Source of the DNA: CAMCTV01 sp964420985
GTDB taxonomy: Bacteria; Bacteroidota; Bacteroidia; Flavobacteriales_D; Sanyastnellaceae
Reading direction: 5' to 3'
DNA length: 64,000 nt
Assembly (NCBI GenBank): GCA_964420985.1
Contig: CAYQUT010000002.1
Location: forward strand, 1-64,000
Shown here: positions 28,185 to 37,905 of the stretch, piece by piece
Layout: each line of letters begins with the position of its first letter
Position numbering within the stretch: position 1 is the first letter of the stretch
Program-made: the position numbers and the translations under genes
The notes under the pieces: model-generated
Told to the model about the DNA's origin: nothing
Seen by the model: the letters and a program-made list of their open reading frames with translations, nothing else
The model's database searches: none

Positions 28185-28993
28185 TGGCTGAGGATAAAAA
28201 GGAAATGGGTTTCCTCGATCATTTGGAGGAGCTACGAAGAAGGTTGTTTTGGTCAGTCATTGCCGTAGTGATAGGCATTGTGGTAATTGTTTGGTTCGAT
28301 GATTTTGTCATCAATGATTTAATCATGGGACCAAAAAATCTAGACTTTGTGACGTACAAAACCTTTTGTGACTTTTCACATTATATGGGTCTGGGTGATC
28401 AGCTTTGTTACCAAGAGATGAACTTCAAACTACAAAGCACAACAATGGGCGGAAATTTCTCTGCTTACATGTTGGTTTGTATTATTGGCGGAGTTGTTAT
28501 TGCTTTCCCTTTCATTGTCTACCAATTGTGGGGTTTTGTAAAACCCGGATTGCATTTAAAAGAAAGAAGCGTAGTCAATGGCGTTGTCTTTTACATCAGC
28601 TTGCTATTTTTCTTGGGTGTTTTGTTTGGTTATTACATACTAACACCTTTATCCATTGCATTCTTGGGCAATTTTGAATTTGGCGATGTGGAGGTGAATT
28701 CTACCGTGTTGTCTTATTTAAAACTAGTTGTCTCATTGGTGTTGGGAACAGGTCTCATTTTTCAGTTGCCCGTAGTGGTTTATTTTTTGGGTAAAATTGG
28801 TCTTATTTCGAGTGCTTTCTTGAAGAAATACCGAAAACATGCCTTTGTAGTGAACTTGATTATTGCAGCCATCATAACCCCGCCGGATGTAACGAGTCAA
28901 CTTCTCGTTAGTTTGCCCATTTTGCTCTTATATGAAATCAGTATTTTCGTAGTAGGAAGAGTAGAAAAAAAAGCTGATTCTCAGCCAATTTAA
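28184..28993 (+). CDS. tatC: Sec-independent protein translocase TatC
   Basis: TatC recognises twin-arginine signal peptides and is the core of the Tat export channel. The 269-residue protein starts with the conserved cytoplasmic MGFLDHLEELRRRLF and has six hydrophobic segments, a PFIVYQLWGFVKPGL loop, and PDVTSQLLVSLP near the end, all typical. The periplasmic loop after helix 1 is longer than in E. coli. It overlaps the isomerase gene by one base. TatA/B are not in view. Confidence 0.95.
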   Translation: MAEDKKEMGFLDHLEELRRRLFWSVIAVVIGIVVIVWFDDFVINDLIMGPKNLDFVTYKTFCDFSHYMGLGDQLCYQEMNFKLQSTTMGGNFSAYMLVCIIGGVVIAFPFIVYQLWGFVKPGLHLKERSVVNGVVFYISLLFFLGVLFGYYILTPLSIAFLGNFEFGDVEVNSTVLSYLKLVVSLVLGTGLIFQLPVVVYFLGKIGLISSAFLKKYRKHAFVVNLIIAAIITPPDVTSQLLVSLPILLLYEISIFVVGRVEKKADSQPI

Positions 28994-29043
28994 CAGGGTT
29001 ATCATCGATTATTGATTATACTTGTAACTTGAAAATTTCAGGT

Positions 29044-30812
29044 ATGAAAAATAGAATTTTATCAGTACTCTTCGTCACAGTTTTGGGATGGATGATGATT
29101 GCATCAACAACCAGCTCGGGGGGTAAATCGGGTAAGACAGGCGCTCCGGGCGAGAATGATTGCTCGCAATGCCACAGCGGATCAGCGGTGAACTCTGGTG
29201 TTGGTGCCGTTACGTTAAACACAGGAATGACAAGTGGTTACTCCTTGGGACAGTCATACAACATGAGCGTTTCAGTTAGCCAAACAGGTATTTCTCTTTT
29301 TGGTTTTAGTATTGTTGCATTAAATGCCAACGGAGCCAGCGTGGGTACTTTTGTGGCAGGAGCTGACAATCACGCTGAGAATTTGACTGTATCTGGAAAC
29401 AATAGACAGTATATCACGCACAACACCAACGGTGGTGCCTCTTCCAATAATCATACTTTTAATTTTACCTGGACCTCACCGACATCGGATGCTGGAGCTG
29501 TGACCTTTTACGTATCGGCCAACGCAGCCAATGGAAATGGCGGTACATCTGGAGATTTCATCTACACCACATCTTCTACAGTTTCTGCCAGTTTGGGAGG
29601 CGGTGGCGGTTCTTTTGTTATCAATGAAATCAATCCCGACCCAGCAGAGGTGGGAACAGATACCACGGAGTTTGTCGAGTTGTACGGAACACCCGGCATG
29701 TCGTTGGATGGTTATGTAATGGTTTGTTTTAACGGAGGTACCGGAACCAACAATGTAGCTTATGGAGCTTATGATTTAGATGGATATAGTATCCCAGCTT
29801 CAGGTTATTTTGTCATTGGAAATCCAGCAGTTGCCAATGTCAACTACATAGTTCCTGTTCCTGTGGCTCCTGCTGCATTTTTACAAAACGGTCCTGACGC
29901 CATCGCTATTTATCAGGGTAATGCAACGGATTGGCCCAACGGTACTGTGGCAACCAATGTCAACCTAGTGGATGCTGTGGTTTATGGCACCAATGATCCT
30001 GACGCAGCTGTATTGATTGCAACCTTAACCCCTGGTCAAGTTCAGGCAGACGAGTCTGGAGGAAACATTGATGCTTGCATGGCGCGTGTTCCCAACGGAG
30101 GATTGCCTTTTGTAACATCAGCATTTGTTGAGCAATTGCCAACTCCAGGAACTTCAAACGATTCAGCGCCATTGTCTGGTTGCACCGATGCTACGGCATG
30201 TAACTTCAACCCCAACGCAACGGTGTCTGATGCATCATGTCTGTATCTTGGATTTCCCTGTGATGATGGAAATGCGATTACCTCCAATGATGTCATTACA
30301 GCGGAGTGTGTATGTGCGGGTACCCAAACAACGGTTTCTTGGACATTCAGAGTGGACATGTCTACTACTCCCGTGAATGCTCCAGGAGTTTATTTTGCTG
30401 GGAACTTCCAAGGTTGGGTGCCTGACCAGGACTTAATGTCTGATGCAGATGGCGACAATATTTGGGAAATCACTTATCCTGCTATTCCTGTCAATACGCC
30501 CATCGAATACAAATTCTTAAATGGTCCAGGTGGATGGGAAACATCTCCAGGTTTGGAACTCTGCGGAGTGAACGACTTAAATGGAGCTTTTAATCGTGCC
30601 GACACAACGGGTACAACCGATGTTATCTTACCAGCCGTTTGTTTCAACTCTTGTGATCTGTGCAATGTGGTTTCCATCCCTGGGTGTACTGATGCCAATG
30701 CTTGTAATTTCAATATCAATGCAACCTTTGATGATGGTTCTTGTATCAACCCAACAATGTGGTATTTGGATGCCGATGCAGATGGGTATTACGTGAGCGA
30801 TTCATTGTCTTG
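29044..30812 (+). CDS. Large secreted MopE-repeat protein, N-terminal part (continues after assembly gap)
   Basis: This is the first part of a gene interrupted by 100 Ns. The signal peptide (KNRILSVLFVTVLGWMMIA) is followed by a Reeler/choice-of-anchor-like domain opening GAPGENDCSQCHSG, which includes a CxxCH heme-type motif. Then come a lamin-tail-like domain (FVINEINPDP to about residue 380), a GCTDATACNFNPNA cysteine module, a starch-binding-like beta domain (VDMSTTPVNAPGVYFAGNFQGW) and a second GCTDANACNF module leading into WYLDADADGYY. The ATG at 29044 is preferred to a TTG at 29029. If the gap is a collapsed overlap, the whole protein has 1391 residues and continues in frame to 33374. 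Confidence 0.82.
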
Positions 30813-30967
30813 NNNNNNNNNNNNNNNNNNNNNNNNNNNNNNNNNNNNNNNNNNNNNNNNNNNNNNNNNNNNNNNNNNNNNNNNNNNNNNNNNNNNNNNN
30901 NNNNNNNNNNNNTGTGGTATTTGGATGCCGATGCAGATGGGTATTACGTGAGCGATTCATTGTCTTG
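30758..30967. repeat. Exact 55-bp direct repeat on both sides of the N gap
   Basis: Bases 30758-30812 and 30913-30967 are identical (both start TGTGGTATTTGG and end TCATTGTCTTG) and touch the N run on each side. A perfect overlap of this length at contig ends suits a de Bruijn graph assembly with k near 55, rather than a biological duplication. Confidence 0.9.
30813..30912. other. Assembly gap (100 Ns)
   Basis: Exactly 100 Ns, a common placeholder for a gap of unknown size. It interrupts the MopE-repeat gene. Confidence 0.99.
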
Positions 30968-33374
30968 TGCAGCACCCAATGCTGATTATACTTCAATCAT
31001 GGGTATTATGGGAGATTGTAATGATGATGAGGCTTCTGTAAACCCTAGTTCAATGGAGATTTGTGACACAATTGACAATGATTGTGATTTGATAGTGGAC
31101 GAAGGGACGCTATTATATTATTATCTAGATGCTGACAATGACAACTTTGGAGTAGCGACGGATTCGATAGGTACTTGCTCATTTACTCCTCCCGCTTTTT
31201 ATGCCGTAAACACGTCTGACTGTGATGATAATGATATAAATATTAATCCAGGAGTTTCAGAAATTTGTCAAAATGGAATTGATGAAGATTGTGACGGAGT
31301 AGATGATATTTGCTCAGGAGTTCAAGGATGTACTGATGTTACAGCATGTAATTATAATCCTCAGGCAACAGTGAACGACGGCTCTTGCATTAATCCTTTG
31401 TTGTGGTATTTGGATGCGGATGCCGATGGATATTATGTGAGTGATTCACTTGCTTGCTCTGCTCCAACTTCTGATTATTCAGCCACTGCAGGTATTTTAG
31501 GTGATTGTAACGATGCCCAAGCAGCAATAAATTCCGCAGCCACAGAGATATGTGATGATTTGGACAATGATTGTGATGAAGAAATAGACGAATTTGTACA
31601 AAATACCTATTACTTAGACAATGATGCTGACGGTTTTGGTGATGTAAATTCGATTGCTTTGGCTTGTTCACCTGTTGCGGGTTACGTAAGCAACAGCGAT
31701 GACTGTGACGATGCCTTGTTGTTGTATTTGGATGCTGACAATGACGGATTTGGAGGCAATGTTTTGGCTGCTTGTGGAGAGATAAATAACACCGATTGTA
31801 ATGATGCAAGCTCAAGTGTTTATCCAGGAGCTACTGAATTCTGTGAAAACAACATTGACGAAAATTGTGATGGTTCAGACGAAATATGTGTTGGTATTCC
31901 CGGATGCACCAATCCTTCCGCTTGTAATTTTGATCCATTGGCGGAGGCTGACAACGGAAGTTGCACCTATGGTGTCCTATGGTACTTGGATGCAGATGCG
32001 GATGGATTTGCTGCTGACACCATTACAAGTTGCACACAACCTTCACCAAGTTACACCTCGTCGGTTTTGGTTTTGGGGGATTGCAATGACAACGACTTGA
32101 CGATTAATATCAGTGCGGCAGAGATTTGTGGCAACGGAATCGATGAGAATTGCGATGGTTCAGATGAAGTGTGTGAAGTCCCCGGTTGCACAGATGTGAC
32201 TGCTTGTAATTTCGAACCACAAGCCACGACTGATGATGGTACTTGTACCTATCCTATCGTTTGGTATTACGATGCGGATGCGGATGGTTATGCCTCTGAT
32301 AGCGTGAGCAACTGTTCAGCTCCAGGTCCTGATTACTATGATTCAGTTTTGCCTTTGACAGATTGTAACGACAATGACAATACCATCAATGCAGCAGCTG
32401 TGGAGATTTGTGAGAATGGAGTAGACGAGGACTGCGATGGTCAAGATAACTCTTGTACGGTAGCAGGATGCACCAATGTTCTTGCCTGTAATTTCAACCC
32501 TGCGGCCAATACCGACGATGGTTCTTGTTTGATAATCGGAAGTTCTTGTGATGATGGAGATGCCACCACAGGAAATGATGTTGTTAATGCCAATTGTGAA
32601 TGTGTTGGAACACCACTAACCGGTTGCGATTTAAATCCAATTGTCATTACCTTGGACTCTGTCTTGAATGTTGAATGTTATCAAGCTGCTACTGGATATA
32701 TCTCAGTGAGTGTGACGGGTGGAAATGCTCCATTCTTTGCAAGCTGGAATTCATTCCCCATTCAAACCACACCTTATGCAAGCGGTTTGGTAGCGGGAGT
32801 TTATACTTTCACAGTGGAAGATGAAGATGGATGTGTAGGCACATTCAGCCAAGAAATTACAGAGCCTGCGGGTAGCTTGCCTGTAGTCACAGGAAACAAT
32901 GATGTTGATCCAGCTGATAACGAGCAGTATATTGTTAATACAACGCCTGGCTGCACTTATACTTGGTCAGTGAGCAATGGATTGATTGTTTCGGGTCAAG
33001 ACAATGATACGCTGAATGTTATTTGGAACGATGCGGACATGGGCACCATCTATGTTTACCAAACAGATACTGCCACCGGTTGCCAATGGGTAGATGGTTT
33101 GGCGGTATATATCAATGCGCTGGGAACCCAGGAAATCAGTTCTCGTGATGGTTGGATCCTTTATCCGAATCCAACCACCAGCATTATTCATCTCGATGGA
33201 TTATTGTTGAATGCGGAAATTACCATTTTGGATGCGACAGGAAGAATTGTAGATCAGATGAAAGCGAATGAGAATACAATTAAAATTGATCTAAGTGAAT
33301 TCACAAATGGATTGTATTTGATTCAAGTGAAAGATGAAAAAGGGGTGAGGACAGAACGACTCATGAAACAGTGA
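30913..33374 (+). CDS. Large secreted MopE-repeat protein, C-terminal part with type A T9SS sorting domain
   Basis: This is the second part of the gene that begins at 29044. It contains six MopE-type units (DxDxDG loops with EICxNGIDEDCDG-like ends) alternating with four GCTDVTACNYNP cysteine modules, then a SprB-like repeat (TGYISVSVTGGNAPFFASW) and a type A sorting domain (LYPNPTTSIIHLDG, ending ERLMKQ). The frame differs from the left part by the placeholder length only: removing the 100 Ns and one copy of the 55-bp repeat joins the two in one frame. It is probably exported by T9SS and attached to or released from the surface. Ligand and partner are unknown. Confidence 0.82.
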
Positions 33375-33378
33375 TTTT

Positions 33379-33406
33379 AAAAAGGGACTTCGGTCCCTTT
33401 TTTTGT
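33379..33406 (+). terminator. Rho-independent terminator with UUCG loop
   Basis: The arms AAAGGGAC (33381-33388) and GTCCCTTT (33393-33400) close on TTCG and extend into a T tract, directly after the MopE-repeat gene. Confidence 0.92.
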
Positions 33407-33467
33407 GTTTCTACGTAAAAATGTATCATATGATTTTATTATCTTCGCAAGGCTAAATATTCTAAAC

Positions 33468-35771
33468 ATGAAAAAACTTTACATTTCTTTAGGATTGATT
33501 GCAATGGGTTCTGCTGCGTTTGCGCAACAACTGACACCTTTGCAAAAGAGTCCTGCAAAGAGAACTTTCAGCAGAGCTGAGGTATCTCCAACGACGATTA
33601 TTGCTCGTCAAGAAAAACCAACTTCTGAAATTACAGGCAACCGCGTTGTAGTATTGGAGGAGGATTTCCAAACTTCTGGTGCAGTTCCTACTGCATTGCC
33701 ATCAGGATGGACAACCAATACTGTTTCACAAACAGAAGGTACAGCTGCCACCACGGATGATACTGAGGGCCCAGCTTTCAGAGTGCACAACAGTGGATCA
33801 GCCAACGCTGGTGGTTATTGGCCAGTCCCAGAGTTGGGAGTGAACAATCGTTTTGCCGGTGCCAATGATGACAACGTTCCATGTGATTGTGACAATATCG
33901 ATGCTTGGATTCAATCTCCTGCAATGGACTTGAACGATTATGAGTATACTGAGGTTTGGGGAATCATCAATTACACTCCAGTAGTTGAGCCATGGTCAGA
34001 TATGCAAACCTTAGGTGATGGCCCAGAGCATGTTGCTACTATTATTGGTGATGACAACGTAAGTTGGAATTCTGTTACCATTAACTTCACTGCTCCAGAT
34101 TCTTCATTGCCTGTTACCGTTAACATCAACGGAATGGATTATGTTTTAGAAATGTCTGGAACAATTGATGTTTCCATGAGTGCTTTCTCTGGTAATTTGG
34201 ATCTTTACATTGCTTCAAACAACGGTGGTCAATTGACAGGTGTTGAGGTAAGTGCAGAAGGAGACTTTTTAACAGGTGATTTTATCACAGATACCACTTA
34301 CACCAATCCTGGTGAAGTTGGTGCTGAAGTAATCGCTTTGGATTCAACTTTTGTGGGTAATTATACTTTGTCATTTGACTTTTTCCATGACATGAACTTT
34401 GGTGGTGGTGATGCTACTGTTCAAATTTCAACCGATAACGGTGCTTCATGGCAAATTGTAGATACTTTGACTGTAGATGGAAGCTACTGGCAAAGCATCG
34501 TTTTACCTCTTTACGCTTATAATGGTACCAATGCCATCATCCGTTTCCAATGGACTGATGCTGGTTCATGGGCATCTGGTTTCGCTGTAGATAACGTTGT
34601 TGTTCAGTCCGCTTTGGATTACGACATGATCATGGCTAAGACCATTGCATCTGACTGGAACAACGCTACTTTTGGTCTAGGTTTCTGGGAATATGCTCAG
34701 GTTCCTGTTACCCAGGTTAGCCCTATCCGTGCTACTTCTGTTGTTTACAATGGTGGCTTCTACGATCAAGCGGGTGTTTCTGTAAACTATGAAATCAGTT
34801 TCAATGGTACCGCACAAGCTTCTTTTGCTTCTGACGTATTGGATGTTATTTCTTTGGATAAAGACACCTTGTCTGGAGTTTCTACTTGGACTCCAAGTGC
34901 TGTTGGTACTGTTTCTATCGCTTCTTCTGTTGTTTCTCCGAGCGGTGATGACAACATGGGTAACAACATGGGTTCTGCTCAAATTGAAATCACCAATGAT
35001 ATCTACGCTCGTGACTTGGGTGCTGCTCAAGCATTTGTAGGTCCTGGTGCTGCTTATGAGTATGGTAACTTGTTTGACATTTATGCCAACGATGAATTTG
35101 GTGCTATTGATGTAGCAGTAAACTTTGCTGCTGCTGATGAAGGTTCTTTGATTCAAGGTAAATTGTATGAGTTTACTGGTTTGGATGCTGCAACAGGTGA
35201 GCCTATGTTGACAGATTTGGGTGTATCTACCATTGAGTACGCGGTAACTGCTGCAGACAATAACGCTGCGGGTGACGCTAACTTTATTCACTTGAGCTTT
35301 ACTGAACCCATTGCTTTGGAAGCAGGAAAAGTATACATGGCTACCATGATTTCTGATGGTGCTATCCGTACTCCAGTAGCTGGTAACAATGACTGGGTTG
35401 TGTCTTGGTTGAATGATGGAACTTGGGGTGCTACAGGTGGTATTCCAATGATCCGTTTGAACTCTGACGAGTCTTTGGTAGTTGACATCAATGTTGCAGA
35501 AAACATGAACAATGGTTTGAGTTTGGCTCAAAACGTTCCTAACCCTGCAGTTGATTTCACAACAGTGAATTATAGCATTGCCAACAATGAGTCTGTAAAT
35601 GTTATCGTACGTGATATCACAGGTCGTGTTGTAATGAACATCAATGAAGGTGTTAAGCCTGCTGGTAACCACAGCGTTCGTTTGAATGTTGAGCAATTGG
35701 GTGCTGGTATTTACACCTACACAGTTGTTGCTGGATCTGCAGTAATGACCAAAGAAATGATGGTGAAATAA
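33468..35771 (+). CDS. Secreted choice-of-anchor J-type protein with type A T9SS sorting domain
   Basis: The 767-residue protein has a signal peptide (KKLYISLGLIAMGSAAFAQ), a beta-sandwich resembling choice-of-anchor J domains (VLEEDFQTSGAVP to AWIQSPAMDLND), a second jelly-roll segment (YTLSFDFFHDMNFGGGDATVQIS), a CARDB-like middle and a type A sorting domain (AQNVPNPAVDFTTVNYSI, ending TKEMMVK). The ATG at 33468 precedes the signal peptide. Codon use is strongly biased (GCT, GGT, AAC), unlike the neighbours, which suggests high expression. The next gene encodes a similar protein. The function is not known; an abundant surface protein or adhesin is plausible. Confidence 0.82.
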   Translation: MKKLYISLGLIAMGSAAFAQQLTPLQKSPAKRTFSRAEVSPTTIIARQEKPTSEITGNRVVVLEEDFQTSGAVPTALPSGWTTNTVSQTEGTAATTDDTEGPAFRVHNSGSANAGGYWPVPELGVNNRFAGANDDNVPCDCDNIDAWIQSPAMDLNDYEYTEVWGIINYTPVVEPWSDMQTLGDGPEHVATIIGDDNVSWNSVTINFTAPDSSLPVTVNINGMDYVLEMSGTIDVSMSAFSGNLDLYIASNNGGQLTGVEVSAEGDFLTGDFITDTTYTNPGEVGAEVIALDSTFVGNYTLSFDFFHDMNFGGGDATVQISTDNGASWQIVDTLTVDGSYWQSIVLPLYAYNGTNAIIRFQWTDAGSWASGFAVDNVVVQSALDYDMIMAKTIASDWNNATFGLGFWEYAQVPVTQVSPIRATSVVYNGGFYDQAGVSVNYEISFNGTAQASFASDVLDVISLDKDTLSGVSTWTPSAVGTVSIASSVVSPSGDDNMGNNMGSAQIEITNDIYARDLGAAQAFVGPGAAYEYGNLFDIYANDEFGAIDVAVNFAAADEGSLIQGKLYEFTGLDAATGEPMLTDLGVSTIEYAVTAADNNAAGDANFIHLSFTEPIALEAGKVYMATMISDGAIRTPVAGNNDWVVSWLNDGTWGATGGIPMIRLNSDESLVVDINVAENMNNGLSLAQNVPNPAVDFTTVNYSIANNESVNVIVRDITGRVVMNINEGVKPAGNHSVRLNVEQLGAGIYTYTVVAGSAVMTKEMMVK

Positions 35772-35795
35772 TAGTCTGTTTAGCATAAAATAAAG

Positions 35796-35820
35796 AGCCT
35801 CCTTCGGGAGGCTTTTTTTT
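35796..35820 (+). terminator. Rho-independent terminator with UUCG loop
   Basis: The arms AGCCTCC (35796-35802) and GGAGGCT (35807-35813) close on TTCG and are followed by eight or more Ts, 24 bp after the upstream stop codon. Confidence 0.92.
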
Positions 35821-35829
35821 TGTTTCGAT

Positions 35830-35837
35830 TATATTTG
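35830..35837 (+). promoter_or_regulatory. Predicted -7 promoter element for the second T9SS cargo gene
   Basis: TATATTTG matches TAnnTTTG exactly and lies 18 bp before the ATG at 35856. A -33 element is not convincing because that position falls within the preceding terminator stem. Confidence 0.4.
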
Positions 35838-35855
35838 TGGAAATAATAAGATTCA

Positions 35856-37853
35856 ATGAAAAAAGTTGCATTTGCAATTGCCTTGGCAGCCCTCAGTAGT
35901 GGTGTAATGGCACAGAAGAAACAAGAAAATGTCTTAGCGGCTCGTCGTTATTTTAATCAAGAAGACGTTAGAAGAACTGAGCAAACGACATCCGCTCATG
36001 CCCGTGGTGGACAAATCGTTTTTCAAGATGATTTTGACAATGGTTTTGCAGGCAACAATGGTATCGGCGCTTGGTTGCCTTGGGATACAAGTGGTGACAC
36101 TTCTATTTGGGCTTTAGCCTCAGCCTCTAGTCCTGATGGCCAATATGCGGGAGGTTTACCAACAATGTCCAATAACGGGACAACAGCAGCCAATGGTTGG
36201 ATTATTTTGGATGCAGATTTGTACAATACTTCAACAGCCTCTGGCGGAGATGATGTCTCTGCATGGTTGCAATCACCGGCTTTTGATTGTAGTCAACTTT
36301 CCTCAGTTGTTGTAAATTACAACCAATACTTTATTTACTGCTGCTTCTCTGCAAGCCCACTTACGTTAGAGGCTTCCATTGACGGCGGTGCCACTTGGGT
36401 AGCTTTTGCAGGTCATGGTGATTTTTCACCTGCAGCCAATGCGTTATCAGCCAATCCCCTTCCGACAGGAGTAGACATTTCTTGTGTAGCTGCAGGTCAA
36501 CCCAACGTGATGATTCGTTTTGGGTACAATACGGCTGGTGAAACAGGATATTCTCATTACTTCTGGGGTATAGATGATGTTGTTGTTTCAGGAAACCCAA
36601 TTACAAATGATTTATCCATACGTCAAGTGGTGAATGGGGACATTTGGAATTTGTGGGAATACCGATTGACTCCCATGGAACAAAAGGCGCTATCTGCGGA
36701 TGGTGGACTTTTGGTAGGGACCATCTATAGAAATAATGGTTCTGATGATCAAACCAATGCTACTTTGAATATCGAGATTACAGACGCTTCAGGTACCGTT
36801 GTTCATTCACAAACGGAATCATTGGGTACGGTGAGTTCTTTGGCGAATGCTGCAGAATGTCCAGCGTTTTTGAATGATACCCTCTATGTTAGTACAGGTT
36901 GGGAGCCCTCTACTGTTGGCATCTACAACATCAATGTTACCATCAGTGCAGATTCAACGGATGAGGATCTATCCAACAATTCTATGACTCGCACCATCGA
37001 ATATTCTACAGATGAATACGGTCATGATGATTCCAATTTGGATATTCAATTAACCGCCAATGAAGCTCCATCCGATCCTACTTTGTTCGCCCCTCATGGC
37101 TATGGTAATTTTTACCACTTCCCTTATGATGGCTCAAGTGTTTATGGTAGCTCATTCTTGTTAGGAAATCAATCTGATGTTGGCGCTTTCTTCAATACCA
37201 TCCTTTACTTTGCATCTAGTGGTTTGAACAGCACTTCACCCGCTCCTGAAGTAGTGGCTTCCAATGAAGTGGAGTTGACGCAAGATATGATTTCGACGGG
37301 TGCGGATGCTTTCTATTATGTGCCTTTTACCGAGCCAGCCGAAGTTTTAGCCAATGAAGTTTATTTCCATTGTTTGGTGACCAATGCTGATGCAACAACA
37401 AGCCCTACAACCACTACAGATATGCAGATGGCGGTATTGGCGCAAGAAGATTCAGATACAGACAATTCTACCGCTGAGTTGTTGCGTACAGGTAGCAATT
37501 CATATGCTTGGTTTACTGCACGTTCATACTCACCCGCCATTCGATTGATTGTCGGTGAGCGTGTATCTGTTGATGAAATCAATGACGGAAAATTGGGTAC
37601 TTTCAAATTGTTCCCCAACCCGGCTGTAACCCATGCACAAATTCAGTACACCATGACATCTCCTGCTGCAATTGCCTATGAGATTCGTGATGTTCAGGGT
37701 AAGTTAATCTCTTATGATAACTTAGGTGTGAAGTCAGCCGGTCAGTACACCATTGATATTCCAGTATCCAACTTGATCAATGGTCAATACCAAGTTTCAT
37801 TGGTGGTGGCTGGAAAGAAGTTGTACAGCAAGTCTTTGCAGATCAGAAAGTAA
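35856..37853 (+). CDS. Secreted T9SS cargo protein, paralogue of the preceding gene
   Basis: The 665-residue protein has a signal peptide (KKVAFAIALAALSSGVMAQ), an N-terminal DDFDNGFAG jelly-roll with AWLQSPAFDCSQL and a GIDDVVVSGNP closing strand, a central CARDB-like region, and a type A sorting domain (LFPNPAVTHAQIQYTM, ending SKSLQIRK). The order of parts matches the protein at 33468: an anchor-type sandwich, a region with an FTEP element followed by V-Y-x-strand text, then the sorting domain. The two are therefore likely diverged tandem duplicates. Each has its own terminator. Function unknown. Confidence 0.82.
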   Translation: MKKVAFAIALAALSSGVMAQKKQENVLAARRYFNQEDVRRTEQTTSAHARGGQIVFQDDFDNGFAGNNGIGAWLPWDTSGDTSIWALASASSPDGQYAGGLPTMSNNGTTAANGWIILDADLYNTSTASGGDDVSAWLQSPAFDCSQLSSVVVNYNQYFIYCCFSASPLTLEASIDGGATWVAFAGHGDFSPAANALSANPLPTGVDISCVAAGQPNVMIRFGYNTAGETGYSHYFWGIDDVVVSGNPITNDLSIRQVVNGDIWNLWEYRLTPMEQKALSADGGLLVGTIYRNNGSDDQTNATLNIEITDASGTVVHSQTESLGTVSSLANAAECPAFLNDTLYVSTGWEPSTVGIYNINVTISADSTDEDLSNNSMTRTIEYSTDEYGHDDSNLDIQLTANEAPSDPTLFAPHGYGNFYHFPYDGSSVYGSSFLLGNQSDVGAFFNTILYFASSGLNSTSPAPEVVASNEVELTQDMISTGADAFYYVPFTEPAEVLANEVYFHCLVTNADATTSPTTTTDMQMAVLAQEDSDTDNSTAELLRTGSNSYAWFTARSYSPAIRLIVGERVSVDEINDGKLGTFKLFPNPAVTHAQIQYTMTSPAAIAYEIRDVQGKLISYDNLGVKSAGQYTIDIPVSNLINGQYQVSLVVAGKKLYSKSLQIRK

Positions 37854-37868
37854 GTTGTTTTAAAATAC

Positions 37869-37894
37869 AAAGGGGGCGTTGCCCCCTTTTTTTA
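37869..37894 (+). terminator. Strong hairpin terminator between a T9SS cargo gene and pgk
   Basis: The arms AAAGGGGGC (37869-37877) and GCCCCCTTT (37881-37889) form a 9-bp stem with a three-base loop and a T tract. It ends only 11-16 bp before the pgk start codon. Confidence 0.88.
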
Positions 37895-37905
37895 TTCATT
37901 TCAAT

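Noticed and set aside
30813..30967. True frameshift or pseudogene in the MopE-repeat protein
   Set aside because: The frame change comes only from the N placeholder plus the duplicated 55 bp; removing them restores one frame.
34677..35786. Antisense open frame of 369 codons opposite the T9SS cargo gene
   Set aside because: It lies fully opposite a clear secreted-protein gene with strong codon bias; such bias removes stops from the other strand. Its translation is low-complexity and has no recognisable domain.
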